From NCBI GenBank assembly GCA_913063155.1, contig CAJXYU010000002.1:605910-669909 (forward strand): 64,000 nucleotides of DNA. The letters are read 5' to 3'. This document shows positions 7,705 to 15,811 of this stretch, piece by piece (within the stretch, counting starts at the first letter, position 1; every line of letters starts with the position of its first letter). The translations under genes and the position numbers were made by a program. The DNA is from an uncultured Desulfovibrio sp. Lineage in GTDB: Bacteria > Desulfobacterota > Desulfovibrionia > Desulfovibrionales > Desulfovibrionaceae. Below the pieces are notes generated by a model. It was given only the letters and a program-made list of their open reading frames with translations. It did not search any database and had not been told where the DNA came from.

Positions 7705-8622
7705 ATGACGATTCACAGGAAATGCATGACCGGACTGTTGGTCCTCTTTGCTTTGATCGTGCTGGCCGGTGGGGTGCCCGTGCTGGCGCAGACCGATACT
7801 CCCACCGCGCCCGCGGACACCACGGATACGACCGGCGACCCTACTGAGACTGGGGATGAAGCCGGGGCCGGCGATACTGCAGAGGGCGAGGAAGGCCCGA
7901 CATTCAGCAACCCGGCCCAGGCCGCAAAGGCGGACGCACTTGCAGCAGCGGCAGCGGAAGCCAATGCGGACGCTTTGGCTGCTGCCACTGAGGCCGCCGA
8001 TGCGGCGGTTGGCGAGGCGGAGGGCCAGGTGACCGACGCCCAGGCCGCAGTGGAGGCCGCGGAGGCGGCTCTTGCAGCAGCGGAAGAATCCGAAGATCCC
8101 GCCGCCATCGCCGAGGCGCAAGCGGCCCTTGATGCGGCCACCCAGGGGCTTGTCGACGCCCGGACGAATCTCGACACCGTGCGGACCGAGGCAGACCAGG
8201 CAATAGCCGACGCCGCTTCGGCCAGCCCGGAAGATATCGCCGGGATGCGCGAGGAAGGTATGGGGTGGGGTGAAATCGCCCATGAACTGGGAGTGCATCC
8301 CAGTGTGCTCGGCCTGGGACATCAGAAGATGAAGGGTAACCTGAATAGGGTCACTGAGATGGCTGGCACAGGTCCCGGACTCGGCAAGGGCAAGACCAAA
8401 AGGAATGTGCAGGACGGCGTGGCCGAGACTCCTGGGTCAGCCAACGCCAAGGGCAAAGGCAAGGCGCTTGGTCTGGGCAAGGCTTCCAGCAAATCCAAGA
8501 GCGGCGCCAAGGGCTCCAAGTCCAGCTCCAATTCCGGCAACTCAGGCGGCAATGGAAAGAGCCAGGGCCAGAGTAATTCCGGCGGAAACGGCAAGGGTAA
8601 GGGGAACGGGAAGAACAAATAG
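7705..8622 (+). CDS. Exported low-complexity protein: Ala/Glu-rich coiled coil plus Gly/Lys/Ser tail
   Basis: A 305-residue protein with a signal peptide ending at VLAQ (about residue 28). It has a Thr/Asp/Gly-rich linker (about 30-62) and an alanine-rich coiled-coil segment (about 68-165, many AAAEA and AALAAAEE runs). A short globular motif follows (SPEDIAGMREEGMGWGEIAHELGVHPSVLGLGH, about 173-205). The basic tail (about 225-305) is rich in GKGK, SKSK and GNGKG units. A GAGGAG site precedes ATG 7705; the upstream open frame is not used. The globular motif recurs in exported proteins of proteobacteria, as far as I recall. Function unknown; possibly cell-envelope or matrix-associated. Confidence 0.8.
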   Translation: MTIHRKCMTGLLVLFALIVLAGGVPVLAQTDTPTAPADTTDTTGDPTETGDEAGAGDTAEGEEGPTFSNPAQAAKADALAAAAAEANADALAAATEAADAAVGEAEGQVTDAQAAVEAAEAALAAAEESEDPAAIAEAQAALDAATQGLVDARTNLDTVRTEADQAIADAASASPEDIAGMREEGMGWGEIAHELGVHPSVLGLGHQKMKGNLNRVTEMAGTGPGLGKGKTKRNVQDGVAETPGSANAKGKGKALGLGKASSKSKSGAKGSKSSSNSGNSGGNGKSQGQSNSGGNGKGKGNGKNK

Positions 8623-8640
8623 TGTCTTTGAATAAGTTTG

Positions 8641-8673
8641 AAAAGCGTGGCCTTGATTGTGAGGTCACGCTTT
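8641..8673 (+). terminator. Hairpin after the low-complexity exported protein
   Basis: AAAGCGTGGCCT pairs with AGGTCACGCTTT (two wobble positions) across an 8-nt loop, 20 nt after the stop. The following U-run is poor, so efficiency is uncertain. Confidence 0.5.
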
Positions 8674-8781
8674 CAGCTGTTGTATTCACCAACCAGGGCT
8701 TTCCGTCTCAAGGGGATTTTTGTTTTTGGAAAGGGCGGGATTTCAGGGGAATTTAACTCCATTACTTGTGGAGAGGGGTTT

Positions 8782-9741
8782 ATGCATACACGATTTGCGG
8801 TGTTTTCTCTCTTTTTTTTGCTTTTGCTGAGCGGATGCGCCGAAGTCATGGGGCCGTATTACCTGCGCCAGCGGGAGTACACGCAGGGTATTGAGACGTA
8901 TAGCCGGGTCGTCCGGGAAAATCCGCATGATTCATCCGCATGGTACTATCTCGGGCGGCTGTACCTCGGGGAGGACAAGCCGAAAAAGGCTCTGTCCGCA
9001 TTGAAACGGGCGGTGGAACTGAAATCGGGCGACGCCGACTATCTTTTCTGGCTCGGCGTGGCCAAATGGGCCGTTCAGGATTTCGACGGGGAGCGAGAGG
9101 CGTATCTGGCTGCGCTTTCCCATGATGACGACCATGTCTCAGCCATGCTTTACCTGGGGCACAACCACCTTGACCGGGGCGAGTGGGCCGAGGCCAAGGC
9201 CCTGTATGACCGCGTTCTCAAATGGGATCGGTACAACCCCGAGGCATTGTATAACCGGGCCATAGCCCTCGGTCGACTCGGAGACGGGGAAGGGGAGGTT
9301 AGACAGTTCAAAAAGTTCCTGGAATACTACCCGGACGGCAGCTTGGCTCTGTATGCCGCGGCCATGCTCAACCAGTACGGCGATTTCACCTACAGGAACT
9401 TCATCATCGGCAACCGCAATCTGACCCTGATGCCGCCAGCCTTTGAAAAGGGCACGACCATCCAGAAATTCGACACCAAGGCATCCCTGGCGGTCCTGGG
9501 GGCGATGATGGAAGGAAACGACTCCTTGAAGATTCATATCGTTTCCTACTGTAAGGGGGACAAGGGCATGGCGCAGATGCGCGCCCAAGCGGTGAGGGAC
9601 TACATCCTTTCCGGCCATCCTCATTTTGATGCGGCCAGGCTCCCCATGAGTTGGTTCGACAGTTCGGAAGTCGTCCAGGTCCGGGGAAAAAAGTTCTTTG
9701 TGGATGAATCCGTAAGGTTCATTACTGTTGTGCCGGAATAG
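8782..9741 (+). CDS. TPR-repeat lipoprotein with OmpA-like C-terminus
   Basis: A 319-residue protein with a lipoprotein signal (hydrophobic FAVFSLFFLLLL, lipobox LSGC, cysteine near residue 19). At least four TPR-like helix pairs occupy about residues 30-190 (for example YYLGRLYLGEDKPKKALSAL, then AMLYLGHNHLDRGEWAEA). The C-terminal ~120 residues contain LAVLGAMMEGNDSLKIHIVSYCKGDKGMAQMRAQAVRDYIL, which resembles the peptidoglycan-binding OmpA fold. ATG 8782 is chosen for its GAGAGGGG site and signal peptide. The role is probably envelope scaffolding. A strong terminator follows, so it is a single gene. Confidence 0.85.
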   Translation: MHTRFAVFSLFFLLLLSGCAEVMGPYYLRQREYTQGIETYSRVVRENPHDSSAWYYLGRLYLGEDKPKKALSALKRAVELKSGDADYLFWLGVAKWAVQDFDGEREAYLAALSHDDDHVSAMLYLGHNHLDRGEWAEAKALYDRVLKWDRYNPEALYNRAIALGRLGDGEGEVRQFKKFLEYYPDGSLALYAAAMLNQYGDFTYRNFIIGNRNLTLMPPAFEKGTTIQKFDTKASLAVLGAMMEGNDSLKIHIVSYCKGDKGMAQMRAQAVRDYILSGHPHFDAARLPMSWFDSSEVVQVRGKKFFVDESVRFITVVPE

Positions 9742-9764
9742 CTGTTTTTGTTTCGGAAGAACGG

Positions 9765-9788
9765 GGCGGCCCTGCGGCCGCCTTTTTT
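9765..9788 (+). terminator. Strong rho-independent terminator
   Basis: A 7-bp GC stem GGCGGCC/GGCCGCC with a 4-nt loop is followed directly by six T, 23 nt after the TPR lipoprotein stop. Confidence 0.9.
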
Positions 9789-9920
9789 GTTGCCGACCTT
9801 CGGAGTCCTGGCAACTCGTCTTGGATTCGAGTCTTCGGTTATTGCTCCTGCTGCATGCTTGCCAAGAAAATGTTCTGCGGCCTATAAAAGAAGGGGCATT
9901 CCCTTTTGATTGGAGCGCAT

Positions 9921-10934
9921 ATGGCTGAATCCGAAGATATTCAGTTTTCCGAGGACTACCTGCAGATCAGTCCCAATATTCTGGAGACCTTCCCCCGGGA
10001 CAGGGCTCCCGTGGATCTGTACATTCTGGACGAAGGGATCGACAACGTGCGTCCGCTCTATAGGAAGAACGAACCGATCAGCGCCCAGCGGTATGCACGA
10101 ATCCTCGACTATTGCCGTCTTGAGCGTCTCTTCCTTTTCCGCAATGACTACAAGGAATACGCCGGGCATTTGAGCAAGCGGTTGGGGCTGGTGCTGGTGG
10201 AAAGCGAGCTCAGCGACAGGGAAGTTGCCGAGATCTTCTTTCTGGCCCTTCATTACCGGTTGGTGGATTTTTTTGACCAGCCTGTGCAGGGCCGGCTCGA
10301 TGACCTGCGCCGGGACTTGAGCATTCTGTCCGAGTTCGTCTGGGTGGACCCCGGCCGGACCGGATTTCTGTGCAGGAATCTGGACAAGCATGGAGACCTG
10401 GCCACCCATTCGGTGAATTCCACTTTTATCGGCCTGGGACTGTACGCCATGCATTACAAGAAAAAAGTGGGCCGCATGAACCTGACACATATGGCCCTGG
10501 GCCTGCTTCTGCACGATTTGGGTATGGTCATGGTGCCCGAGTCGGTCAAAGGCAAGAAAGGACTTCTGCTACACAGGGACAAGGAAGCGTTACAGAAGCA
10601 TCCCGACCTTGCCATGGGCATGCTCAAGCGGCTCAAGGTGGACGACCAGATTGTGGAGAAATGCGTCATGGAACACCACGAGCGGCTGGACGGTTCAGGC
10701 TACCCGGCACGGTTGCGCGGGGAAAAGGTCAGCGTGCCCGGCCGTATCTGCGCCCTGGCCGACTCCTTTTGCGCCGGGGTGGAGGAACGCCACTTCCGGT
10801 CGGGACAGGATGCCTTGGAAGTGGCCGCATCATTGATGAAGCTGGACAGCAAGTACGACGTGGTGCTGGCCCGCAAGCTCTACGAACTGGTCAGGTGCGG
10901 GTTTGAAGGCTGTTCCGGGGAACGCTCGGCCTGA
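9921..10934 (+). CDS. HD-GYP domain protein (cyclic-di-GMP phosphodiesterase family)
   Basis: A 337-residue cytosolic protein. The N-terminal ~130 residues form an uncharacterised region (LYILDEGIDNVRPLYRKNEP is a common HD-GYP leader block). The HD-GYP domain follows, with HSVNSTFIGLGL near 161, the metal pair HDLG near 196, and the signature HHERLDGSGYP near 253-263. The catalytic HD dyad and GYP loop are present, so the enzyme is probably active on cyclic di-GMP. ATG 9921 has a GGAG site. It is monocistronic, convergent with the GNAT gene. Confidence 0.93.
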   Translation: MAESEDIQFSEDYLQISPNILETFPRDRAPVDLYILDEGIDNVRPLYRKNEPISAQRYARILDYCRLERLFLFRNDYKEYAGHLSKRLGLVLVESELSDREVAEIFFLALHYRLVDFFDQPVQGRLDDLRRDLSILSEFVWVDPGRTGFLCRNLDKHGDLATHSVNSTFIGLGLYAMHYKKKVGRMNLTHMALGLLLHDLGMVMVPESVKGKKGLLLHRDKEALQKHPDLAMGMLKRLKVDDQIVEKCVMEHHERLDGSGYPARLRGEKVSVPGRICALADSFCAGVEERHFRSGQDALEVAASLMKLDSKYDVVLARKLYELVRCGFEGCSGERSA

Positions 10935-10956
10935 ACGGCTGGCGGTTACCCTTTGC

Positions 10957-11382
10957 CTAGAGAATATACCCGCCGCTCTTGAGCTTGTCCGGGTCTGCGG
11001 AAAGAACCATGGCCGTGAGCATTTTCCGGAACCCCAGCTTTTCATAGAATCCCACCTTGTCGGGCACCGCGTGCAGATGCACGTTGGGCGTATCCAGTCG
11101 TTTGATCATGGCCTGCATTATGCGTTTTCCGAGTCCCTGTCCCTGGTACTCCGGCAGCATGCACAGGTCGTAGACGACCGACATGACCGTGAAGTCGGAC
11201 AGGGCGCGGGCGATTCCCACCATGGTGTCGCCGTCCCATGCGAAGCAGGTCAGCTGGCTGTTCTCGAAGGTTTTGCGCAGTCTTTCCGGTGTGCGGGTCC
11301 CCAGGGGCGCGCGTTCGAAAATGGTGCAGGCCTCATCCCAGTCGATGTTGTCGAGGCTGAAACTGAGTTCGATCTTTCCCAT
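10957..11382 (-). CDS. GNAT family N-acetyltransferase
   Basis: A 141-residue protein beginning MGKIELSFSLDNIDWDEA. The acetyl-CoA loop VVYDLCMLPEYQGQGLGKRIM is near residue 75 and the C-terminal VGFYEKLGFRKM near 111, both canonical for GNAT enzymes. The start at 11382 overlaps the stop of the thioesterase gene (TAATG) and has GGTGGAAG upstream. The frame open up to 11556 is the antisense of the thioesterase. Substrate unknown. Confidence 0.9.
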   Translation of the reverse strand: MGKIELSFSLDNIDWDEACTIFERAPLGTRTPERLRKTFENSQLTCFAWDGDTMVGIARALSDFTVMSVVYDLCMLPEYQGQGLGKRIMQAMIKRLDTPNVHLHAVPDKVGFYEKLGFRKMLTAMVLSADPDKLKSGGYIL

Positions 11383-12116
11383 TACTTCCACCATGTCTTC
11401 ATGCGGGCGATTTCCTTGTCGTCCGAGGCGCGGATGAGGATGTGCAGGGCTGTATCGTCGTCCTGGGGCATGCACAGGCAACGCATTTCGTCTCCGGCAT
11501 GGCACTCCGCACGGTACTGAATGTCGCCGCCCACGCATTGGCGTTCCCGTTGCCATTCCTCGGGCGCGGACTCCATGAGGAACTCCACCTGACGGATGCT
11601 GTTCACGTGTCGGTTAACGTCCAGGTCGCCCGTTTTGGCGATGACCCGGACTTCGCGTGCTCCTTCCCGGATGCGTTTCACGGCGCGGCCTTCGAATTCC
11701 AGGGCCGGGGCCAGGTCGGGGATGAGCCGCTGCTCCAGCAGATCGTTTACATTGGCGGCCTTGCGGGTTTCCAGGTCGATGACGGCCCAGGCGCTCACGC
11801 CCCGGCCGATGATCCTCCCCTTGTTGCGGACGAGAAAGTCGCGGATGGCCACGGTGCTCAGCGTGCCCGACGGCCATGTCTCCACCTCGGTGGCGTCTCC
11901 GAAACACGGCATGTTTTCCATGCGCAGGTAGGCCCGGGAGAGCACCCATATGCGCTTGCTGCGGATAAGGTCCTCGTAGCCGAAGCCCAAGGTCGCGGCG
12001 TGGCGTGTGGACGCGTCCTGAAGTTGGTTGCAGATGGCGGGCAGGGTCGCCTGCCACGTGCCGTCGGTTTCATAGGAGCGGATATCGTAGGATTTCGTAT
12101 AGGTGAGTTCGTGCAT
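11382..12116 (-). CDS. Acyl-ACP thioesterase family protein
   Basis: A 244-residue double-hotdog protein of the bacterial acyl-ACP thioesterase (FatA-like) family. The first hotdog carries YDIRSYETDGTWQATLPAICNQLQDAS. The second begins near residue 160 with the active-site type block TGDLDVNRHVNSIRQVEF (Asn and His in DxNxHVN). The enzyme would release fatty acids from acyl-ACP in the cytoplasm. The length is close to bacterial relatives. It is followed by the coupled GNAT gene; 190 nt of apparently non-coding DNA separates it from marC. Confidence 0.92.
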   Translation of the reverse strand: MHELTYTKSYDIRSYETDGTWQATLPAICNQLQDASTRHAATLGFGYEDLIRSKRIWVLSRAYLRMENMPCFGDATEVETWPSGTLSTVAIRDFLVRNKGRIIGRGVSAWAVIDLETRKAANVNDLLEQRLIPDLAPALEFEGRAVKRIREGAREVRVIAKTGDLDVNRHVNSIRQVEFLMESAPEEWQRERQCVGGDIQYRAECHAGDEMRCLCMPQDDDTALHILIRASDDKEIARMKTWWK

Positions 12117-12309
12117 GGTTTGACCTGTCAGTCGGTTGCGTCAAGAGAATTTGGATATTCAGTAAGCCTATTGAAAAAACGATGCAAGGGGGTGAAGGCA
12201 GTGCCATTTCCTGTCTTTCGGCGACTACTGTGTCGATGATCCTCGTTTTGCACGGCGGAAAAACGTGCAGGGTCCCGTCTTCGGAGTAGCCGGCGGCCTG
12301 CTGTGGTCG

Positions 12310-12903
12310 CTATCCCAGGAAGTTCTTGATGCCGGTGAACACGATCTGGGCGGAAAGGGCCGAAAGCACCAGGCCGGTGATCTTTTGGAGCATGGACAGG
12401 CCCATTTTGCCGACCACCCTGCGGATGGCCGGACCGAGCAGAAGCATGATGCCGATGGACAGGCCTGCCGCGAACATGGCGGCCGCACCCAGCAGTTTCC
12501 CGGTTGTGCCGCTTAGTTCCGCACCCAGGATGAGCAGGGTGCCTATGGAGGCGGGGCCGATGGTCACGGGCATGGCCAGGGGAACCACCGAGATGTCTCC
12601 GTCCTCCTCGGGCGCTTCCGGGCCGCTGCGTCCACCTACCAGTTTGACTGCGGAAAGGAAGAGCAGGCCGCCCGCACCGATGCGGAAGGCGTCCAGGGTT
12701 ATGCCGAGAGTGGAGAATATCTCATTGCCCACGGAGTAAAGGGTCAGGCCTATGATGATGACGGCCAGACTTACGCGGACGGCGATGGTGCGCTGCTGTC
12801 TCAGTTCCATGCCTTTGGTCATGGAAAGGAATACGCTGAGCACGAAGAACGGCGTAAGCAGGAAGAAAAGTTTTATATAGAGGCTGATGAACATTGATGT
12901 CAT
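12310..12903 (-). CDS. MarC family integral membrane protein
   Basis: A 197-residue protein with six predicted membrane segments. The family blocks are FFLLTPFFVLSVFLSMTKGM near the start, DAFRIGAGGLLFLSAVKL near 72 and the signature VPLAMPVTIGPASIGTLLILG near 105. A charged loop (GGRSGPEAPEEDGD) lies between. MarC proteins are inner-membrane proteins of unclear transport role, once linked wrongly to multidrug resistance. The start at 12903 has AAGGA upstream; ATG at 12894 is an alternative. It is divergent from the sigma-54 activator gene. Confidence 0.92.
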   Translation of the reverse strand: MTSMFISLYIKLFFLLTPFFVLSVFLSMTKGMELRQQRTIAVRVSLAVIIIGLTLYSVGNEIFSTLGITLDAFRIGAGGLLFLSAVKLVGGRSGPEAPEEDGDISVVPLAMPVTIGPASIGTLLILGAELSGTTGKLLGAAAMFAAGLSIGIMLLLGPAIRRVVGKMGLSMLQKITGLVLSALSAQIVFTGIKNFLG

Positions 12904-13035
12904 TGTGAAATCCTTTTGAGTGATTGGGGTGAAAGCCAGGGCTTCATGCTATCATTGGCCGCAAATGGCAAGAACCAATATCGTCTTTTTTCCACCTGCA
13001 TACGTCTCGAATACCGGAAAGTGAGAAAAAGTTCT

Positions 13036-13055
13036 CTGCAAAGACTTCTTTGCAG
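13036..13055. repeat. Perfect 8-bp inverted repeat upstream of the activator gene
   Basis: CTGCAAAG-ACTT-CTTTGCAG lies 6 nt before the TATCA-N3-TGATA palindrome in the 343-nt gap (12904-13246) between marC and the activator gene. It could be a second operator or a hairpin in a leader. The rest of the gap shows no gene. Confidence 0.5.
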
Positions 13056-13060
13056 TCGGT

Positions 13061-13073
13061 TATCATTTTGATA
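13061..13073. promoter_or_regulatory. Palindromic operator copy 1 (TATCA-TTT-TGATA)
   Basis: A perfect 5+3+5 palindrome about 170 nt upstream of the activator start. The same motif recurs at 15089-15101 and 15235-15247, and in degenerate form at 57217-57229 and 57234-57246. Its position ahead of the regulator gene suggests autoregulation. Confidence 0.6.
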
Positions 13074-13246
13074 CGGTTGTCCTGCCGCCGTACCATGGGC
13101 TGCCGAAGTTTTTTTCAAGCCGATCGGCCTTGGGCGGACAGGCGGCCGTTTGTTCATCAGTTCAATTCTCCCTTGAGATTTCGGTCTCTCGATTGTCGGC
13201 AATGTGGCTGTTGTTGAGGGGCCTGATACATTTATCTGGAAGAAGC

Positions 13247-15019
13247 ATGCTTAAAATCATTCAGCCCTATGTGGAGCGATACGCCCGCGTCATCGCCAAA
13301 GTCGTCGGTATAGACGTGGAAGTCGTCGATGCCGACATGATCCGCATCGCGGGCACGGGCATTTATGAACAGGGCATCGGTGAAAGCATCGACAAGGAAG
13401 GGGAGGTCTACCGCCATGTCATGCAGAGCCGCGAGCCGTTCATCATGGAGAATCCGCGCGAGCACGACCTGTGCGGCCGGTGTGATCGCCGGGAGCTGTG
13501 CCGCGAAACCCTGTCGGTGTGCACACCCATCGTCGACGGCGCGAACGTGGTCGGCGTCATAGGTCTGGTCTGCTTCGACGAGGCCGAACGCGATATCATC
13601 CTGGGCAACCGTGAGACCTACGTGGATTTCCTGGTCCAGATCGCCGATCTCATCGCCCACAAGCTTCACGACCAGCTTCAGGTGGCCGAGGCCCAGGAGT
13701 TCCTGGACATCATGATGCAGGTCATGGACGTCTACAACAGGGGGGTGGTGGTCTTCAACGCTGGAGGCTGCATTTCCTATCTCAACCGGCTGGCTCGCTT
13801 GGAGCTCGGGTTGGGGCCGGACGAGGAGCCCGGGTGTCTCAAGGTGGAGCGCACCGGTGACTTTTTCTCGGATCTCGAGGAGTTCACGGTCAATGTCCAC
13901 GGCGCCCATCGCTCCCTGGTGGGACGGCTGGAGGAACTGCCCTCGGCCAATCGGAATTTCGCTTCGGTGCTGGTTTTCGATTCACTGCCGCGCATGACCC
14001 AGCGCATGTCACAGTTCTCGGCGGGCGAGGCCTCGGGGCTCAATGCCATTCTGGGCAAGTCGCGCAGTCTGGTGCGCCTCAAGGAACAGATTCGCAGGGT
14101 GGCCACTTCCACCTCCACGGTGCTCATTACCGGGGAATCCGGCACAGGCAAGGAATTGGTGGCCCGCGCCATTCATTCCACCAGCGACAGGGCGGACAGG
14201 CCGTTCATAGCCATCAACTGCGGTGCTTTGCCCGACAACCTGCTGGAATCCGAGCTTTTCGGCTACACCAAAGGGGCGTTTACCGGGGCCAACCCCAAGG
14301 GCAAGATCGGGAAGTTCGAGTTGGCCGACGGCGGTGTCATCTTTCTGGACGAGATCGGGACTTTGCCGCTCTATCTCCAGGTCAAGCTGCTGCGAGTGCT
14401 GCAGGAACGCCAGTTTTGCCGACTGGGGTCCAACCGGCTCATTCATGTGGATATTCGGGTCATCGCCGCCACCAACGACAATCTTTCGGATCTCATCGAC
14501 CAGGGGCGTTTTCGCGAGGACCTCTTTTATCGTCTCAACGTCATTCCCTTGGAGACTCCGCCCCTGCGTAACCGCCCCGAGGACATGGAGGTTCTTGGCC
14601 AGTATTTTCTGGTCAAGTACTGTGACCGTTTCGGCAAGCGTTCCGCTCCTCTGGACGAGGCTGTCTTCGACGCCTTCAAGACCTATGACTGGCCGGGGAA
14701 TGTACGCGAGTTCGAGAACGCCATCGAGTACATGGTCAACATGATGCCGGACGGCGGGCCGCTGCATCCGGGGCTGCTGCCCCGTAAATTGCTCGGCAGT
14801 CTGGGCCGGGGGCATGCATCGCAGACACCCGCCATTCATGACGGCGGGGATTCCGTGCCTTTGCTGCCTCTCAAGGTGTTGGAGCGCAGGGCCATTGCTG
14901 TGGCGTTGAAGCATTTCGGGTCGGACACCAAAGGCAAGAAACTGGCCGCCGAGGCCCTGCAGATCGGGATCGCCACTTTGTACCGCAAGATCAAGGAATA
15001 CGATGTGACGGGCGAATAA
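13247..15019 (+). CDS. Sigma-54-dependent transcriptional activator of the purine cluster (YgeV-like)
   Basis: A 590-residue enhancer-binding protein. The N-terminal ~300 residues hold a sensor region with a cysteine-rich stretch ([18 protein letters not shown], about 74-91) and a PAS-like segment near 165-200. The AAA+ domain follows: Walker A GESGTGKE near 298, the sigma-54 contact motif GAFTGA near 344, Walker [11 protein letters not shown] near 363, and [21 protein letters not shown] near 422. A Fis-type helix-turn-helix ends the protein ([19 protein letters not shown]). The start at 13247 has GGAAGAAG upstream; the open frame to 13130 is not used. Synteny with ridA-ygeX and matching upstream palindromes point to purine-pathway control. 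The inducer is unknown; the cysteine cluster may bind a metal or sense redox. Confidence 0.92.
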   Translation: MLKIIQPYVERYARVIAKVVGIDVEVVDADMIRIAGTGIYEQGIGESIDKEGEVYRHVMQSREPFIMENPREHDLCGRCDRRELCRETLSVCTPIVDGANVVGVIGLVCFDEAERDIILGNRETYVDFLVQIADLIAHKLHDQLQVAEAQEFLDIMMQVMDVYNRGVVVFNAGGCISYLNRLARLELGLGPDEEPGCLKVERTGDFFSDLEEFTVNVHGAHRSLVGRLEELPSANRNFASVLVFDSLPRMTQRMSQFSAGEASGLNAILGKSRSLVRLKEQIRRVATSTSTVLITGESGTGKELVARAIHSTSDRADRPFIAINCGALPDNLLESELFGYTKGAFTGANPKGKIGKFELADGGVIFLDEIGTLPLYLQVKLLRVLQERQFCRLGSNRLIHVDIRVIAATNDNLSDLIDQGRFREDLFYRLNVIPLETPPLRNRPEDMEVLGQYFLVKYCDRFGKRSAPLDEAVFDAFKTYDWPGNVREFENAIEYMVNMMPDGGPLHPGLLPRKLLGSLGRGHASQTPAIHDGGDSVPLLPLKVLERRAIAVALKHFGSDTKGKKLAAEALQIGIATLYRKIKEYDVTGE

Positions 15020-15088
15020 TTTATCGTTTTTATATACTTTCAGGGCTGGCTTCTCTTTCGGAAGTCGGCCTTTTTGCGGCCCGGAGCA

Positions 15089-15101
15089 TATCAAAATGAT
15101 A
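15089..15101. promoter_or_regulatory. Palindromic operator copy 2 (TATCA-AAA-TGATA)
   Basis: A perfect 13-bp palindrome, extended to 15 bp as ATATCA-AAA-TGATAT, 250 nt upstream of the sigma-54 promoter at 15340. This spacing suits an upstream activator site. It lies in the 398-nt gap 15020-15417. Confidence 0.65.
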
Positions 15102-15234
15102 TCCGTTCGGGATTTCTAGGAGCATGCCGTGGTGAGAGGATGATTGTTGGTGTGTTCTTTTTACGCAAGTGTTGAGGCGTGTTTTTACGTTTTACAATAT
15201 AAATAGTATGATTTTTCTCGTTTCGAGAATTGGT

Positions 15235-15247
15235 TATCATTTTGATA
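15235..15247. promoter_or_regulatory. Palindromic operator copy 3 (TATCA-TTT-TGATA)
   Basis: A perfect copy of the same palindrome about 105 nt upstream of the sigma-54 promoter, extended on the right by TC (TGATATC). Together with copy 2 it forms a paired upstream activator arrangement. Confidence 0.65.
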
Positions 15248-15339
15248 TCGAATGACGAGGCGCTGTCTTGATGAAAAGTGAACCTGTAATAAATTGATTT
15301 TATTTGTTTTAACGAGAATAAGGCATCGTCCTTCATTTT

Positions 15340-15354
15340 TGGCCCCATCTTTGC
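15340..15354 (+). promoter_or_regulatory. Sigma-54 (-24/-12) promoter for ridA-ygeX
   Basis: TGGCCCCATCTTTGC matches the TGGCAC-N5-TTGC consensus with exact 10-nt spacing between GG and GC. It is followed by a T-run, and the ridA start is 64 nt downstream. A nearly identical element lies on the minus strand at 57099-57113. Confidence 0.8.
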
Positions 15355-15417
15355 TTTTTAGGAACCGAATTTTTTGGCTGACTATTTCAGGTTTCAATTC
15401 ATAAAAGGAGAGAGTGT

Positions 15418-15795
15418 ATGTCCAAGACCGTCATCAGCACGGAAAACGCCCCGGCCGCTGTCGGACCCTATTCCCAGGCCGTTCGCCACGGCAGCATGAT
15501 TTTCGTTTCCGGACAGCTTCCCATTGATCCGGCCACCGGCAGGATGCCCGAATCGGCAGCGGACCAGGCCCGGCAGTGCCTGACCAATCTCAAGTACATT
15601 CTCGAGGAGGCCGGTTCCGGCATGGCCAACATCATCCGTTGCGGTGTGTTCCTGACCGACCTGGGTGATTTTGCCGCTGTGAACGAGGTTTACGCCACTT
15701 TCTTCGAAGGAGATTTTCCGGCCCGAGCATGCGTCGAAGTCTCCAAGCTTCCCTTGAGCGCAAACGTTGAAATCGAATGCGTTGCATTCGTTTAG
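15418..15795 (+). CDS. ridA: RidA family enamine/imine deaminase
   Basis: A 125-residue YjgF/YER057c/UK114 family protein of typical length. Family blocks are STENAPAAVGPYSQAVRHG at the start, IFVSGQLPID near 24, CLTNLKYILEEAGS near 50 and the catalytic-arginine motif PARACVEVSKLPL near 102 (Arg in RACVE). RidA hydrolyses reactive 2-aminoacrylate and related imines. The next gene, ygeX, is a PLP lyase whose reaction releases exactly such an intermediate, so the pairing makes sense. A strong AAGGAGAG site precedes the ATG, and a sigma-54 promoter lies 64 nt upstream. Confidence 0.95.
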   Translation: MSKTVISTENAPAAVGPYSQAVRHGSMIFVSGQLPIDPATGRMPESAADQARQCLTNLKYILEEAGSGMANIIRCGVFLTDLGDFAAVNEVYATFFEGDFPARACVEVSKLPLSANVEIECVAFV

Positions 15796-15811
15796 AGGAG
15801 CAGGCTAGGCA

